From assembly GCF_900215325.1 (NCBI RefSeq), contig NZ_OCMS01000002.1:310001-374000 (forward strand): a stretch of 64,000 nucleotides of DNA, written 5' to 3'. A program made the translations under genes and the position numbers. A model generated the notes under the pieces. That model was not told where the DNA came from. It did not search any database and saw only the letters and a list, made by a program, of their open reading frames with translations. Positions 45,001-54,811 of the stretch are shown piece by piece. The DNA comes from Fibrobacter sp. UWB16 (lineage in GTDB: Bacteria > Fibrobacterota > Fibrobacteria > Fibrobacterales > Fibrobacteraceae). Each line of letters opens with the position of its first letter. Position 1 is the first letter of the stretch.

Positions 45001-48000
45001 ATAAATACAATCCGGCCTTCAGAAAGTTTACCTATAAGATGTCTTCTGCAAATGCCAATAATACGAAAAATGCAAAGGACGCTAAAAAGTTTACTGTTGA
45101 CAGTCAGGGATTTATCAAGACAGCCAATGATGCTGAATTTGATTACGAAGAAGGTCAGAAATCATATGAATTCTATGTCACGATTTCTGATGGAACCTTC
45201 TCCGATGATGCTAAGGTGACTGTTGTAATCGAAGACGTTGAAGAACCTACAATCAACTTGATTGCTGAAGGCGAAGATGGCATTAACGAAAATGATGCGA
45301 GCGCTTCTGTTCCGTTCTCCGCTGATAAGATTACAGATCCTGTGATGAAACAACAGTTTAATGATATTGGTGACATTCAATCCTATCAGCTTGCTGATGG
45401 TACCAGTGATGATATCAAGGGAATTTTCTTTGTTGATTTTGATGATGGAACGATTTCCATTGATGATGTGACAAAGCTCAATTACGAAGCTTTGAGCTAT
45501 GAAAAGGATAAAAATAAATTCTTGGTGAAACTGAAGGTTACGGGATCCAAGGGTACACTCGATATTACCAGAACAATTGTTGTGATGGATGTCAATGAAA
45601 AGCCTGTTTCAAAAAATCAGACATTTACGGTTCCTGAAACTCTTGAAAGCTTAGGCAAGGTGGGTTCTCTTTGGGCTACTGACCCGGACTCCTGCTCTGT
45701 AACAAAGCCTTGCAAAAACGGAACACATCCGTCTGGATTCAATAAGTTGAGTTATTCTATTGTTGATGACGAAGACCTTCCGTTCGATATCAATCCTAAT
45801 ACGGGCGTAATCACTCTCAAGAATGGAGCAAAGCTTCGCTATAAAGAAAAGAAAAAATATCAGTTTGAAGTCAAGATTTCTGACCGTTCCTTGGATAAGA
45901 ACAATCCGCCTTTGACAACGTATGCTACGGTGACTGTCAATGTCACGGATGAAAACGAACCTTCTGAATTCAGAGTTCTGTCTAGTCTTTATGAAGTCAA
46001 TGAAATGGTTCCGTTAAAAACTCAGCTCGACGATAAAATCGTGGTCTTTGATGATGACGATGCCGATGTTGATGCCTTGACGATTACTATAGAAGATAAT
46101 GCTACTGCAGCAAGTCTCTTTGAAGTTGTCCAGGTGGGTAAAACGAAGGATAACGAAAGTACATTTGCTATCCAGGTCAAGAAGGACATCGACTATGAAA
46201 AGCTGTATGATGAAGTCGAAAAGAATGCAGACTTTGAAGTCACTTTGACCATAAAAGATAGCAGAGGTAAAAATCCTGTTAGCAAGCAGACTGTGATTCG
46301 CGTTAATGACGTGAACGAGGAACCTGCATTTACAGAAGATTCTTACGCATTTGAAATTAGCGAAAGTACTACAAAGCCGACTGCGATTGGTGTAGCCGAA
46401 GCTAAAGATCCGGATATTTACAATCCGAAGTTTGGAACGAAGTATTTCTCACTTGAAGGTGATGATGCCGCTCCGTTTGATGTTGATGTAAGCACTGGTG
46501 AAATCTCTATTATTAAGACGTCTGAACTTGATCATGAAACAAAGCCGGTCTACAAGTTTACTGTCATTGTTACTGATAAGGAGTATACTGCTTCTGTTCC
46601 GGTAACAGTCAATATTTTGGATGCCCCTGAAGGTCCTGTATTCCCTGATCCTCCTCCAGCAATGGATGTAGACGAAAACTCCAAGAAGGGTACGAAGGTC
46701 GGTGAAATCGTTGCTAGCGATGACGACTGCAAGAACAAGCGTCCTTGCAAGACTCCGACGTATAAGCTTATTGAAAGTGAAATTGCTCCTGATGATTACA
46801 CTGCATTTGTCATTGATAATAACGGTGTCATCACGGTGGCTGCAGATAATTCCTTGAACTACGAAAAGCAGAGTGAATATCTTGTTCGTGTTGTTGCTAC
46901 AGATGGCGCCAATAAGGACTTGACCGATACAGCTGAATTGACCATTTTGATCAATGACGTGAACGATGCTCCGACATATGAACAGAAGGAATATGTCTTT
47001 GAAATTCACGAATCTGCTAAAAAAGGTGAGTTTGTTGGCTCTGTTGTTGCCGATGATGAAGACGCCTGGACCAAGCTTTCTTATGCACTTTCTGATTATG
47101 TTGATAAATCGGGAGATAAGGCTTCCTTTACGATTGACGGCTCTGGCAAGATTACCCTTACGGCTGGTTCCTTGAATTATGAAAAGAAGAAGCTATACCA
47201 GGTTTGGGCTACGGCTACAGATAACGGTGAAGCCTATGGTAAAAAGATTGGTAGAACTGATTTTAAGAATTACGAAGCATCGACTCTCGTGACCATCAAC
47301 CTCATCAATGATCCGGATCCTCCTGTGATTCACGATGATGACGAAGAAGGCTATGATGTCGAAGAAAATACGATCGACAAGAATTCGCCGACCGGTAAGG
47401 AAATTGCATGCTACGATGTCGAGGATGAAGATGAAGGCCAGGTGGCAACTCTCGTTCCTTACGTGACTGACGTTGGTGAAACAGATGCTGATCGTCTTTT
47501 CGATGCTAAGCTCAAGAAGGATGGCTCCAAGTATAAGCTTTGCCTCATCGTAAAGAATGGTGATAGACTGAATTACGAAACAATCGCTCATACTCATAAG
47601 GTTAAGGTCTTTGTCATGGACGGAGATCAGTTGACGGACTATGTTGCAAAGACCATCAACATTGTTGATGTGAACGAAATGCCGGTTATTTCGAGCACGC
47701 CTTCGCTTTCGTTCTACGAAAACAAGGGTGAAAATTATGTTATTGGCAAGCTCCTTTCTGATGACATTGACACATCTAAGGCATTCACAAATAACGTGTT
47801 TAAAGCTATTGGCGGCGATACGGATCTGTTTACGATTACCGAAGATGGCAAGATCAAGGCAAAACGCGACTTTGACTATGAAACTGAAAAGCGTCATACG
47901 TTCGAATTGGAAATTTCCCTGTCCGATAAGGATTCCAAGAAGTATCCGAAGTTGACTACTTCGACAACGGTTTCTATTACGCTTAAGGATATGCCGGAAT

Positions 48001-50723
48001 TCCCGGAAATCACGAGTACGGAATTTGATGTCGATGAAAATTCTGAAGGTGGAACGCCTATCGGAGTTCTTGAAGCTGTTGACCCGGATGGCGATACTGA
48101 ATTCCTGTTCGCTCTTGCTGAAGATAATCCGTATGTGTCTGTGTATTCGACCGGTGAAATCAAGGTTCTTCCGGATGCCAAGATTGACTATGAAAAGACT
48201 CAGAAGTTTACGATCTTGGTGAGTGTTACGGATATGGATGGCATGTCTTCTGAAAAGGAAATCGTCATCAAAGTCAATGACTTGAATGAAGCTCCGAAGA
48301 TTAAGCCGCAGGAATTCACGTTCCCGGAAGATTCCAAGCCTGGAACCAAGAAGGGCCCGGTCAAGGCTGACGATCCGGATACGAAGAATCCGAAGTTCAA
48401 TGACTTGAAGTTCTATCCTGTTGAAGAAAATGATAAGTTCGAAATCAAGCCGAATGGTGATATTGTCTTGAAGAGCGAACTCGATTATGAAAAAGAAAAG
48501 TCCTATGTTGTCAAGGTCTATGTCACTGACGGTGAATTCAATGACACTACGGATGTGACGATTAAGGTTGGCAACGTTGTTGAAAAAGCCGAAGTCGAGA
48601 TTACTCGTGTTGAAACTGGCAAGTCTGTTTATATCAAGCCGACTCCTAAGGATACAATCTTTACGAATAAGGATCTCGTCTCGGTGGAATGGAAGCAGGA
48701 AGGCAAGACGAAGTCTAGTATCGATACTCTGAAGAGTGAAGGCTGCCACGAAATTGTTAAGACATATAAGGACCCGAGTAAGGATCTCGCTGGTTCTGAT
48801 ACGGTTGTCGTGTGCTATAGCACAGCTGCCCCGATTGTCGATATCGGTGCCAAGAAGACGACGGTCGAAGCTGACAATATCTATACGATTGTCGAAAAGG
48901 TCGATAAGAAGGACTCTACAATTTATGTGAACAGCAAGTCTAAGGACGTCCAGGTTTCTGTGCAGGATTCTGCATCTGGAATCAAGAACTCCAAGAGCAC
49001 TGTTGAGGTTAAGCTGGATACGGTTGCCATATCGGATAAGACTATAAAGAATATGGTGGATGTATCCAAGTCCGAAATTGCACTTGAAAAGAATCCGAAG
49101 ACTGATGTTTATGAAACCCCGATTGGCGATAAGACCAAGATCTCTTACGACAAGGTTGTCGATGGCGATACGGTAACGGTTTCTTACCTCGTTGACGAAG
49201 ATGGCGATATTGTCAAGACTACTGTTTATGACGAAAATGGTAAGAAGAAGACCATTGAAGTCATTGAAGTGTCTACCGTTATCGAAGTTAAGGGCAAGGA
49301 AGTTACTGTTTCTTACAAGGCCGATGCCGAAACAGGCAATATCTTGTACGGTGACTCCGAAGGCAACTTGATGTTTGATACTCCGAAGAGCTCTTCTAGC
49401 AAGGATTCTAAGGACAATAGCGCTGTTGACTTGAAAACTGGTGTCGGTGCATTTACCGTGACTTACGATGCTCAGGGTGTCGAAGGCAATAAGACCACTG
49501 TCTCTTACGTCGTTGACGAAAAGGGCAAGATTGTTGCTAACGAAGAAGGTGACAGAGGCTATCTCGTGACCTACACCTATACCAACAAGTATGGCAACTC
49601 TGCTGAAAAGTCCGTGTTCATGGTGCTCGACAGGATTGCTCCGAAGGTTATTATCAGATCTCCGAAGAAGGATGCTGTGGTTTACGCAAACTACGTCGAT
49701 GTTGACTGGTGCATTGCCTACGATGGCGACGAAGACAATTGCGTTACTCAGGATACCTTGAATTTCCAGAGCCTTAACAAGGGTATGAATACCATTAAGC
49801 GTATTTATCGCGATAAGGCCGGTAATGAAACCGTTACTGAAGTTAGCGTCTTGATGAAGAAGGCTAAGGATGTCGATATCGAACTCGAAAAGCCGATGGT
49901 TCTTGTCTCGATTGACTCGGTGAACAAGTACTATGACATTAACCCGCCTGAAAAGGATCAGACATTCGCTGTTAGCATCTTGAATCCGAGTACCCAGAAG
50001 GAAATGGAAGTTATTAAGGGCTTTAGCGATGATAACAAGAAGGGCTCGGGTGATGAACCGTATCCTGGTTACGATGGACATCTCGGTCCGACGATCGATA
50101 TCAAGATGAAGTTGCCGCTTGTCAGCGCTGTTGGTGGTCTCTCCACTTTGGATGATATCATCATCAACGGTAATATGGTGCCTTTGGATGGTGTCGATGC
50201 AGACAATAGTCCTAACAAGGTCTCTGTAGAAAAGTATGTTGAAAAGTACTGCTCTACGGAATTCCAGACGGAATTGGAAAAGAACCACAATGACTATAGC
50301 AAGGCTAACCTCTACTCCACAAAGGCTCACGTCACGCTGTGGTTCTACACGACTGGCGGTCAGTTCGTTGACAAGTACAGCTTCGATTACAAGATCAATG
50401 ACCCTGATTATGTGGACAAGTCTGGTCTCGTGAAGTTCTTCTTCGAAATGAAGCCGGATATGAATGGCGAATTGAGGGATGCTGATGGACGTCTCTACGG
50501 TACGGGTCCGTACATCGTAAAGACTGAAGTTGAACTTCGTTCCAAGCTTCGCTGCGTAGTTCCGCCGGTGGATGGAAATGCCAAGATTGGCGATGTGCTG
50601 AAGTCTAGCGACGAAATGATGAAGCGCTTCGGTTACAGACGCCCGGTGGTTCGCGGAAACGAAAAGTCCTCTTCTTCTAAGAAGGATTCTAAAAAAGGAT
50701 CTTCTTCAAAGAAGAAAAAGTAA
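42006..50723 (+). CDS. Giant secreted cadherin-repeat protein, paralogue 2
   Basis: 2905 residues with a signal peptide (LKAAALVLFGAVSSMA). Head (to about 480): LWGTNGIELGN, TRIFTKSLNMN, EGNLLIYVNGDI, MTVAGQFIANK and VTFDYCFEFQ, parallel to the neighbour at 36.1 kb; the last part resembles a Calx-beta strand pattern. Residues 480-2195: about 14 cadherin-like repeats, each ending in linkers such as VPVNDAPTV, LTDVNEPPP, VNDVNEEPA, INDVNDAPT and VNDLNEAPK. Residues 2195-2880: the same terminal module as paralogue 1, from VEITRVE to FGYRRPV, with an inserted SSSSKDSKD linker. The tail is Ser/Lys-rich (SSSSKKDSKKGSSSKKKK). It is probably a long calcium-stiffened surface adhesin. Confidence 0.86.
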   Translation: MWFGKLSLKAAALVLFGAVSSMAAETAVAPMTFGDTKTDVNNWNYLTQYKLWGTNGIELGNRPGFYNPNYFNKETGVMTYPANFPLLDSLGAVGTNKTLSSVGDGGWLDGPVVVGGNITNKGQNFEILTGPIRTNGSNAAIVRDGVLSCRLDNTTGNCSPAKVPDYRSAIKVPTLTGSITWRSAITVPNSKRYTIDVNSMCSGTGTCDIYYEAINFENDGRLVVSMPDDGRTTRIFTKSLNMNTHPQIVVRYPSKGDLKANEYEGNLLIYVNGDITFVNTDNADMMGTLVSNGTIEMRCNMTVAGQFIANKIIIGNEIEAKKFTFKPFNKVPELVVGNNSKKITENDKWYDLDIVLNGDEPATEKVTFDYCFEFQSASGVQNTYAGYQDVGAADASHKFPICNKGEVGKGEIPVGETKAKGIGIKPLLDGLVEEDEALWFQLKNIQGAKTSSDYEDGKGYKIFIVSKDVAPSVSSQLVIKVNEDSKYTFSKNDSKNEFKFQHATQSFAAVIITSLPTAGTLTLDGKAVTRDQKIAVGDLGKLEYTPKADEFGNKYATFGYKVVGDGTGTNTSGPDPYTATINVVPVNDAPTVSTNNSNEVVFTVMEKGDLASGKITVGDVNNERNVDTYTYNLVNVSGSDYDAFKKAFTIVKDGDQNATLKVNSGVTLNYATKKKYVVYAKISDNAATETETVTGGGTKESKQFIIVVNIKNENDAPTISAQTFTKPEKKSDGSDWPNGESVGKVTTASDPDGDPLTYTAPTNVPFKFKDGTNELVITDGSQLDYETKPTWTFKVTVTDGEFSASANITVNLTDVNEPPPPPIVDKNYYIDENSDKGTTLGTFKVTDADKISGSYETLTYEISGALTGAANTNKTLTNKSLKDLFTLTQKSVNSSTGERTVAIVVNNKALLDYEELYKTSTGNATYVATIKVTDTKGHSVSKTTNITIRDVNESLTATGGTFYLQEHSPGASYVCATGYDTDGSCKNDKYGQVVGNDKDKYNPAFRKFTYKMSSANANNTKNAKDAKKFTVDSQGFIKTANDAEFDYEEGQKSYEFYVTISDGTFSDDAKVTVVIEDVEEPTINLIAEGEDGINENDASASVPFSADKITDPVMKQQFNDIGDIQSYQLADGTSDDIKGIFFVDFDDGTISIDDVTKLNYEALSYEKDKNKFLVKLKVTGSKGTLDITRTIVVMDVNEKPVSKNQTFTVPETLESLGKVGSLWATDPDSCSVTKPCKNGTHPSGFNKLSYSIVDDEDLPFDINPNTGVITLKNGAKLRYKEKKKYQFEVKISDRSLDKNNPPLTTYATVTVNVTDENEPSEFRVLSSLYEVNEMVPLKTQLDDKIVVFDDDDADVDALTITIEDNATAASLFEVVQVGKTKDNESTFAIQVKKDIDYEKLYDEVEKNADFEVTLTIKDSRGKNPVSKQTVIRVNDVNEEPAFTEDSYAFEISESTTKPTAIGVAEAKDPDIYNPKFGTKYFSLEGDDAAPFDVDVSTGEISIIKTSELDHETKPVYKFTVIVTDKEYTASVPVTVNILDAPEGPVFPDPPPAMDVDENSKKGTKVGEIVASDDDCKNKRPCKTPTYKLIESEIAPDDYTAFVIDNNGVITVAADNSLNYEKQSEYLVRVVATDGANKDLTDTAELTILINDVNDAPTYEQKEYVFEIHESAKKGEFVGSVVADDEDAWTKLSYALSDYVDKSGDKASFTIDGSGKITLTAGSLNYEKKKLYQVWATATDNGEAYGKKIGRTDFKNYEASTLVTINLINDPDPPVIHDDDEEGYDVEENTIDKNSPTGKEIACYDVEDEDEGQVATLVPYVTDVGETDADRLFDAKLKKDGSKYKLCLIVKNGDRLNYETIAHTHKVKVFVMDGDQLTDYVAKTINIVDVNEMPVISSTPSLSFYENKGENYVIGKLLSDDIDTSKAFTNNVFKAIGGDTDLFTITEDGKIKAKRDFDYETEKRHTFELEISLSDKDSKKYPKLTTSTTVSITLKDMPEFPEITSTEFDVDENSEGGTPIGVLEAVDPDGDTEFLFALAEDNPYVSVYSTGEIKVLPDAKIDYEKTQKFTILVSVTDMDGMSSEKEIVIKVNDLNEAPKIKPQEFTFPEDSKPGTKKGPVKADDPDTKNPKFNDLKFYPVEENDKFEIKPNGDIVLKSELDYEKEKSYVVKVYVTDGEFNDTTDVTIKVGNVVEKAEVEITRVETGKSVYIKPTPKDTIFTNKDLVSVEWKQEGKTKSSIDTLKSEGCHEIVKTYKDPSKDLAGSDTVVVCYSTAAPIVDIGAKKTTVEADNIYTIVEKVDKKDSTIYVNSKSKDVQVSVQDSASGIKNSKSTVEVKLDTVAISDKTIKNMVDVSKSEIALEKNPKTDVYETPIGDKTKISYDKVVDGDTVTVSYLVDEDGDIVKTTVYDENGKKKTIEVIEVSTVIEVKGKEVTVSYKADAETGNILYGDSEGNLMFDTPKSSSSKDSKDNSAVDLKTGVGAFTVTYDAQGVEGNKTTVSYVVDEKGKIVANEEGDRGYLVTYTYTNKYGNSAEKSVFMVLDRIAPKVIIRSPKKDAVVYANYVDVDWCIAYDGDEDNCVTQDTLNFQSLNKGMNTIKRIYRDKAGNETVTEVSVLMKKAKDVDIELEKPMVLVSIDSVNKYYDINPPEKDQTFAVSILNPSTQKEMEVIKGFSDDNKKGSGDEPYPGYDGHLGPTIDIKMKLPLVSAVGGLSTLDDIIINGNMVPLDGVDADNSPNKVSVEKYVEKYCSTEFQTELEKNHNDYSKANLYSTKAHVTLWFYTTGGQFVDKYSFDYKINDPDYVDKSGLVKFFFEMKPDMNGELRDADGRLYGTGPYIVKTEVELRSKLRCVVPPVDGNAKIGDVLKSSDEMMKRFGYRRPVVRGNEKSSSSKKDSKKGSSSKKKK

Positions 50724-50741
50724 GGCGTAAAGCTTAGATTC

Positions 50742-50775
50742 AAATCCCGGTCCATCGACCGGGATTTCTATTTTT
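50742..50775 (+). terminator. Terminator after the second giant gene
   Basis: AAATCCCGGTC and GACCGGGATTT form an 11-pair stem, followed by CTATTTTT. Confidence 0.92.
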
Positions 50776-50796
50776 GTACAAAAAAGAGGTTATTAC

Positions 50797-51123
50797 ATGG
50801 GTATCGAAGAACGTTCTACTTTAGTATTTGCTAGTGGCGTCGGCCGGATTAAAGAAGAAAAGCCCAAGGCGAGCCGACCGCAGGGCGATGGAATCGTACG
50901 AATAACCCTGAAACGACTTGGGGGCGGTAAGATGGCGAGTGTTGTTTCTGGCATCCCCGTAGACGAAGATGAACTTAAGGATTTGGCCCGTGCGTTGAAG
51001 CAAAAGTGCGGTGTTGGCGGTTCCGTCAAGGATTTCAATATTGAAATCCAGGGCGATAAGCGAAATGTGTTAAAGGCTGAACTAGAAAAAAAAGGCTATA
51101 CCGTCAAGCTTGCTGGCGGGTAA
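50797..51123 (+). CDS. SUI1/eIF1-family protein (YciH type)
   Basis: 108 residues. The C-terminal 75 residues match the SUI1 fold: IVRITLKRLGGGKMASVVSG, then DLARALKQKCGVGGSVKD and IEIQGDKRNVLKAELEKKGY. YciH in E. coli can influence start-codon selection, and the bacterial role is otherwise unclear. The short N-terminus is basic and less conserved. It stands alone between terminator-bounded units, with ATG after AGAGG. Confidence 0.92.
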   Translation: MGIEERSTLVFASGVGRIKEEKPKASRPQGDGIVRITLKRLGGGKMASVVSGIPVDEDELKDLARALKQKCGVGGSVKDFNIEIQGDKRNVLKAELEKKGYTVKLAGG

Positions 51124-51213
51124 TGTGTTTTGTGTCATCTTCTATAAAACTTCTTCACAAATTTTTTGCAAAAAAAGTAAATTTCTTGTAAGAAAAATAA
51201 ATAGAGAGGTCTT

Positions 51214-52530
51214 ATGTTTAAGCATCTGTCTTTGTCTTGTTTGCTACTTGCAATGGTTGTTCCGGTGAGTGTTTCTGCTGCAAAGGTTGGGACCACTCGA
51301 ACTGTTATACCGGTTGCAGAAAAGAGTAAAGGTAGCTGTGATGACGATGCCAAGTGGAAGTCGGCTAGTGGCAAAATTGATAGCAAAGATTGCTTTAGAA
51401 CGAGTAATGAGGGCTCCATTGAATTGCAGTTGAATGGTGACAAGAGCATTCTCACGATTGAGGAAAATTCCACTGTCCGTATCGATACCCTTGTGGAGCA
51501 AGATGAAGATGGCTTTTTCAAGATTAAAACCAATATCCAAAAGGGATATATGGGTTTTAATGTCGAAAAGAAAAACAGGGTACATTTCTCTACTGGAACG
51601 GCAGCCGCTTCGATTCGTGGTACGAATGGAGCTATTGGCGGTAACCAGACGACTATGTTTGCCGGTCTTAAGAATGGTTTTTTGTGGGTGAGTGACACGC
51701 TTACAGGGGATTCTCTTGTTATCAGCGATGGTGAAACTGTAATTGGCAAAGGGCAGTTTGCTGTATTGAAACTCAAGTCCTCGGGAGATATTAATTTTGC
51801 AAAAATCCTGAATGAACTTATTGCGGATTCGACGTTGTCTTTGGAAGATCTGAAGGCCGCCGCTATTTCTGCCGATTCTGCTTATCAGGAATTGCTTGCG
51901 GCAAAGGCTTCTGCTCAGACTCCTGCTACAGAGGTCGAGGACGCTGCGTTGAAGGTGCCGCAAATAAAGTATTCCTCTTATGATTCTTTGCGCTGTGTAG
52001 CAAACGTTACGGTATCAGACGTTCAGAAAGGGACTGAAGTCCGTGTGTCTGCCGTGATGGACGGAACTCCGATTTCTGAGGTCAGCGTAAAGCGCAACAT
52101 GCCGAAGCGCCTTGCACTTCGTAGCGGAGTTCATGAATATGAATTTGTTGTAGAAAACGATGCCGGCCGCAATAGCGTGAAAAAGACTTTGGGCTGCTAT
52201 CCTATGAAGCCTTTCTCTGTCAAGGTTTTTGGCAAAAAGTATGAGTTTTTGCCGATCCCGCCAGCACCTCCGGGAGCAGAAGACGTCATTATGCAGACTT
52301 TGCATTTCCAGATTCGAGTGCCGGAATACGATCCGAGTTTCTTGAATAAAGTTACTGTCCGTCAGGATGGCAAGGTTATTTTGCAGGAACGTTTATCGCA
52401 AATCCAGAACCTGGATTACCAGATTCCGGTGGAATTGAAGCGTAATCACAAGAACCGCTTTGATATTGAAGTCATCCATAAGAGTGGTTTTGCTGTCAAG
52501 ACGACCAAGGTCTATGAGGTGGGCAAATGA
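51214..52530 (+). CDS. Exported FecR-domain protein
   Basis: 438 residues with a signal peptide (CLLLAMVVPVSVSA). Residues 45-200 form a FecR domain: GSIELQLNGDKSILTIEENS, VEKKNRVHFSTGTAAASIRG and NGFLWVSDTLTGDSLVISDG. Residues 250-438 look like two or three beta-sandwich domains. Unlike classic FecR, there is no N-terminal cytoplasmic anti-sigma region and no sigma factor nearby, so this belongs to the structural periplasmic FecR group. The stop overlaps the start of the beta-barrel gene (ATGA), pointing to a partnership in the envelope. Confidence 0.85.
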   Translation: MFKHLSLSCLLLAMVVPVSVSAAKVGTTRTVIPVAEKSKGSCDDDAKWKSASGKIDSKDCFRTSNEGSIELQLNGDKSILTIEENSTVRIDTLVEQDEDGFFKIKTNIQKGYMGFNVEKKNRVHFSTGTAAASIRGTNGAIGGNQTTMFAGLKNGFLWVSDTLTGDSLVISDGETVIGKGQFAVLKLKSSGDINFAKILNELIADSTLSLEDLKAAAISADSAYQELLAAKASAQTPATEVEDAALKVPQIKYSSYDSLRCVANVTVSDVQKGTEVRVSAVMDGTPISEVSVKRNMPKRLALRSGVHEYEFVVENDAGRNSVKKTLGCYPMKPFSVKVFGKKYEFLPIPPAPPGAEDVIMQTLHFQIRVPEYDPSFLNKVTVRQDGKVILQERLSQIQNLDYQIPVELKRNHKNRFDIEVIHKSGFAVKTTKVYEVGK

Positions 52531-54809
52531 TTTTTAGGGGACTTGCTCTAGCTACTGTTGCTGTAATTCCTGCTTTGGCTCAGGATTCGTCGTGGACTGT
52601 AAATGGTTCTGTCGGTGCTGAGTTTGGTTTTCATTCCGTCGTGACGGAAAAGAATGATTCCAATGAAGTTTTTGTGAATGGCAAGGATTCTATTTTGCCA
52701 GGCAAGAAGTACAAAAACTATTTCCAGGTGCCCGGTGTTTTTGGAGCCTGGAATGCGTTTGTGCAGATGGAATCCCCGATGGGGCAGAAGATTGAATTTA
52801 CGATGGATGTATCCCATGACAAGTGGAATTACTTTGATCCAAAGTTTGTTCAAATTTCGTATGAAGATCGCTTGCAAAAGTTGATTTTGGGCGACTTTTA
52901 TGTTTCCAAAGGTGATTTGTATTTAGCTGGCGTTGATGTCTTTGGCGCTAGCTATGATTTTAATTTGAATTTGAACAAGTCCGTTGATCCGTTACTTGTC
53001 TTTAGCGTTTTTGGTGGCGAAAATCGCGCTCCAAAATTGCCTGGAGAAAAAGACCCGGACCAGTACAACAGGTACATTGGTCTTGATGAAGTCGAAGCTC
53101 AAAAGATGCTGATTGGCGGTAAGGTTCTTTGGAATGCTTCCGAAAATTTTGATGCTACTGTAGGTTTTATCGGCAGTAAGGATTATCTGGAAGAGCCGTA
53201 TTTTCGAGATGGAATTTCGAGAAACGTCAATCTCTCGAATCCCATGTTCTCATCGAAGACGTTCTTTGGCGAAGTGAATGGCAAGGTCCTTGGTGGTCGT
53301 GGCACGTATAATGTGCAGCTCGGCTTTGGTGGTGCAGATACGGTGAATGTTGTTGCTCACCGTGCTGTGAATTCCGTTTTTGAGGAGGCTGGACTTGACG
53401 TGTCTCGCTTTGCGCAGTTGCGCCGCCTGATGAACAATTCTTCACTTGTAAACTATATGAGTCGCGATGAACTGGAACTCATCTTTGGCGACAATATGGA
53501 TATGAGTGTAGATGATATGCGAAGTGAACTCAAGCGCGTGTTGAAAGATGCTCAGAGCGCCCTTAAAAAATATCGCGATGAAAAGAGTGATGATCCGACG
53601 GAATGGTCTGCGCAGAATCTTGCGTTGTCCGGCTCTTACAACTGGAAGCATAAATCGACGAATGTTGATGCTTATTTCCGCTTTGTCGGTCGTGATTATT
53701 ACAGCGCTGGTTCTCCGGACCTTTTGCAGAATTCTCGTCAGTTTGGCGCTAAAATAGAACGGGATATTCAAGATTTCTGGAAGTTGAATTTTGGGTATGA
53801 ATTGAATATCGAAAATGCATCGGGTGAAGACGATACATATAACGTATTTGGTTTTGCCGAAGGTTCTGAACTTGGGCTTTTGCCGGGCGCCGATGAGGAC
53901 TGGTTGAAAAAGCATGAACAGGATGCTTCGAGAACGCTTTATATTCACGACTTTAATTTGAAGAATACGTTTAAGGTACGTGATTCTATCGAGGTTGTTG
54001 CCCGCTATGCTCTCAACTACCGCACTCGCAGTACACCTCAGAGATTGCATGGCAATTATTTTGCATCCTCGGGAATTTATTCTGATTCCTGGTTTGATGT
54101 GCAAAAAGGAAAGCCGACGGTTGATGTGATATCCGATGACGATACGATCAAGATTGACTCTGCGCGATGGGCTAAGTATGCAGCCCTGCAAGACAAACCG
54201 TATCTCGCAACTCAGTTCGAAGAACGTTTGCTGAAGCACACCATTGAACTTGCGGCTACGTTTAGATTCCCCAAGAATGTACTGAAGGTCGGAGGTGTAT
54301 GGACGTACCGTACGGATTTGTCCAAGTTCAATCAGGATGACCTGTTGGATGGTTTTGATTTCTCTGATGAAACTTATGGGATCCTTGGATATTATTTCCA
54401 CGGTGGCGATTACTTTGATGCCCGCTATCCGATTTCCTTGACGACAACGCTTGACCGTGTGCGCAATACGGTTTCTGTGACGCCGAGATTCCGAATTTAT
54501 AATCGCAATGAAATGAGCGAATTTGAATGGAATCTCATGGACAATGCAACGATTAAGTTGAAGCCAGGTTTCCTTGACTTGATGTTGCATGGTAGCATCC
54601 GTCAGAACTTCATGAGTCGTGAAGAAAATGGTCAGGATGTGGACGAAATGGAAATGGATTTGGATCTCTCGGCGGGAGCAAAATTCCAGTTGACCGAAAA
54701 GCTTAGCACGGAATGCACGCTTGGTGCTTTCTTTAACTATCGTCCGGATAATGCTTCTGAAGATTACAGAGACATTTACGGCAGTGTTTCCGTCAATTAC
54801 GATTTCTAG
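52527..54809 (+). CDS. Outer-membrane beta-barrel protein
   Basis: 760 residues with a signal peptide ([12 protein letters not shown]). The mature protein is rich in alternating amphipathic strands ending in aromatic residues ([38 protein letters not shown]), and its last residues are SVSVNYDF, a terminal phenylalanine as needed for BamA-dependent insertion. A helical, charged insert lies near residues 290-360. No plug or TonB box is recognised. Co-translation with the FecR-domain protein suggests that the two form a complex. It may be an anchor, porin or export channel; none is proven. Confidence 0.8.
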   Translation: MIFRGLALATVAVIPALAQDSSWTVNGSVGAEFGFHSVVTEKNDSNEVFVNGKDSILPGKKYKNYFQVPGVFGAWNAFVQMESPMGQKIEFTMDVSHDKWNYFDPKFVQISYEDRLQKLILGDFYVSKGDLYLAGVDVFGASYDFNLNLNKSVDPLLVFSVFGGENRAPKLPGEKDPDQYNRYIGLDEVEAQKMLIGGKVLWNASENFDATVGFIGSKDYLEEPYFRDGISRNVNLSNPMFSSKTFFGEVNGKVLGGRGTYNVQLGFGGADTVNVVAHRAVNSVFEEAGLDVSRFAQLRRLMNNSSLVNYMSRDELELIFGDNMDMSVDDMRSELKRVLKDAQSALKKYRDEKSDDPTEWSAQNLALSGSYNWKHKSTNVDAYFRFVGRDYYSAGSPDLLQNSRQFGAKIERDIQDFWKLNFGYELNIENASGEDDTYNVFGFAEGSELGLLPGADEDWLKKHEQDASRTLYIHDFNLKNTFKVRDSIEVVARYALNYRTRSTPQRLHGNYFASSGIYSDSWFDVQKGKPTVDVISDDDTIKIDSARWAKYAALQDKPYLATQFEERLLKHTIELAATFRFPKNVLKVGGVWTYRTDLSKFNQDDLLDGFDFSDETYGILGYYFHGGDYFDARYPISLTTTLDRVRNTVSVTPRFRIYNRNEMSEFEWNLMDNATIKLKPGFLDLMLHGSIRQNFMSREENGQDVDEMEMDLDLSAGAKFQLTEKLSTECTLGAFFNYRPDNASEDYRDIYGSVSVNYDF

Positions 54810-54811
54810 TT

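Noticed and set aside
47193-50330. 1045-codon open frame antisense to the second giant gene
   Set aside because: The sense frame has signal peptide, cadherin repeats and a paralogue. The antisense frame has no ribosome site and low-complexity composition, and similar antisense frames appear under other long genes here, as expected from codon bias.
51214-52530. Classical FecR anti-sigma regulator
   Set aside because: It has a cleavable signal peptide instead of a cytoplasmic anti-sigma segment, and no sigma factor gene is adjacent.
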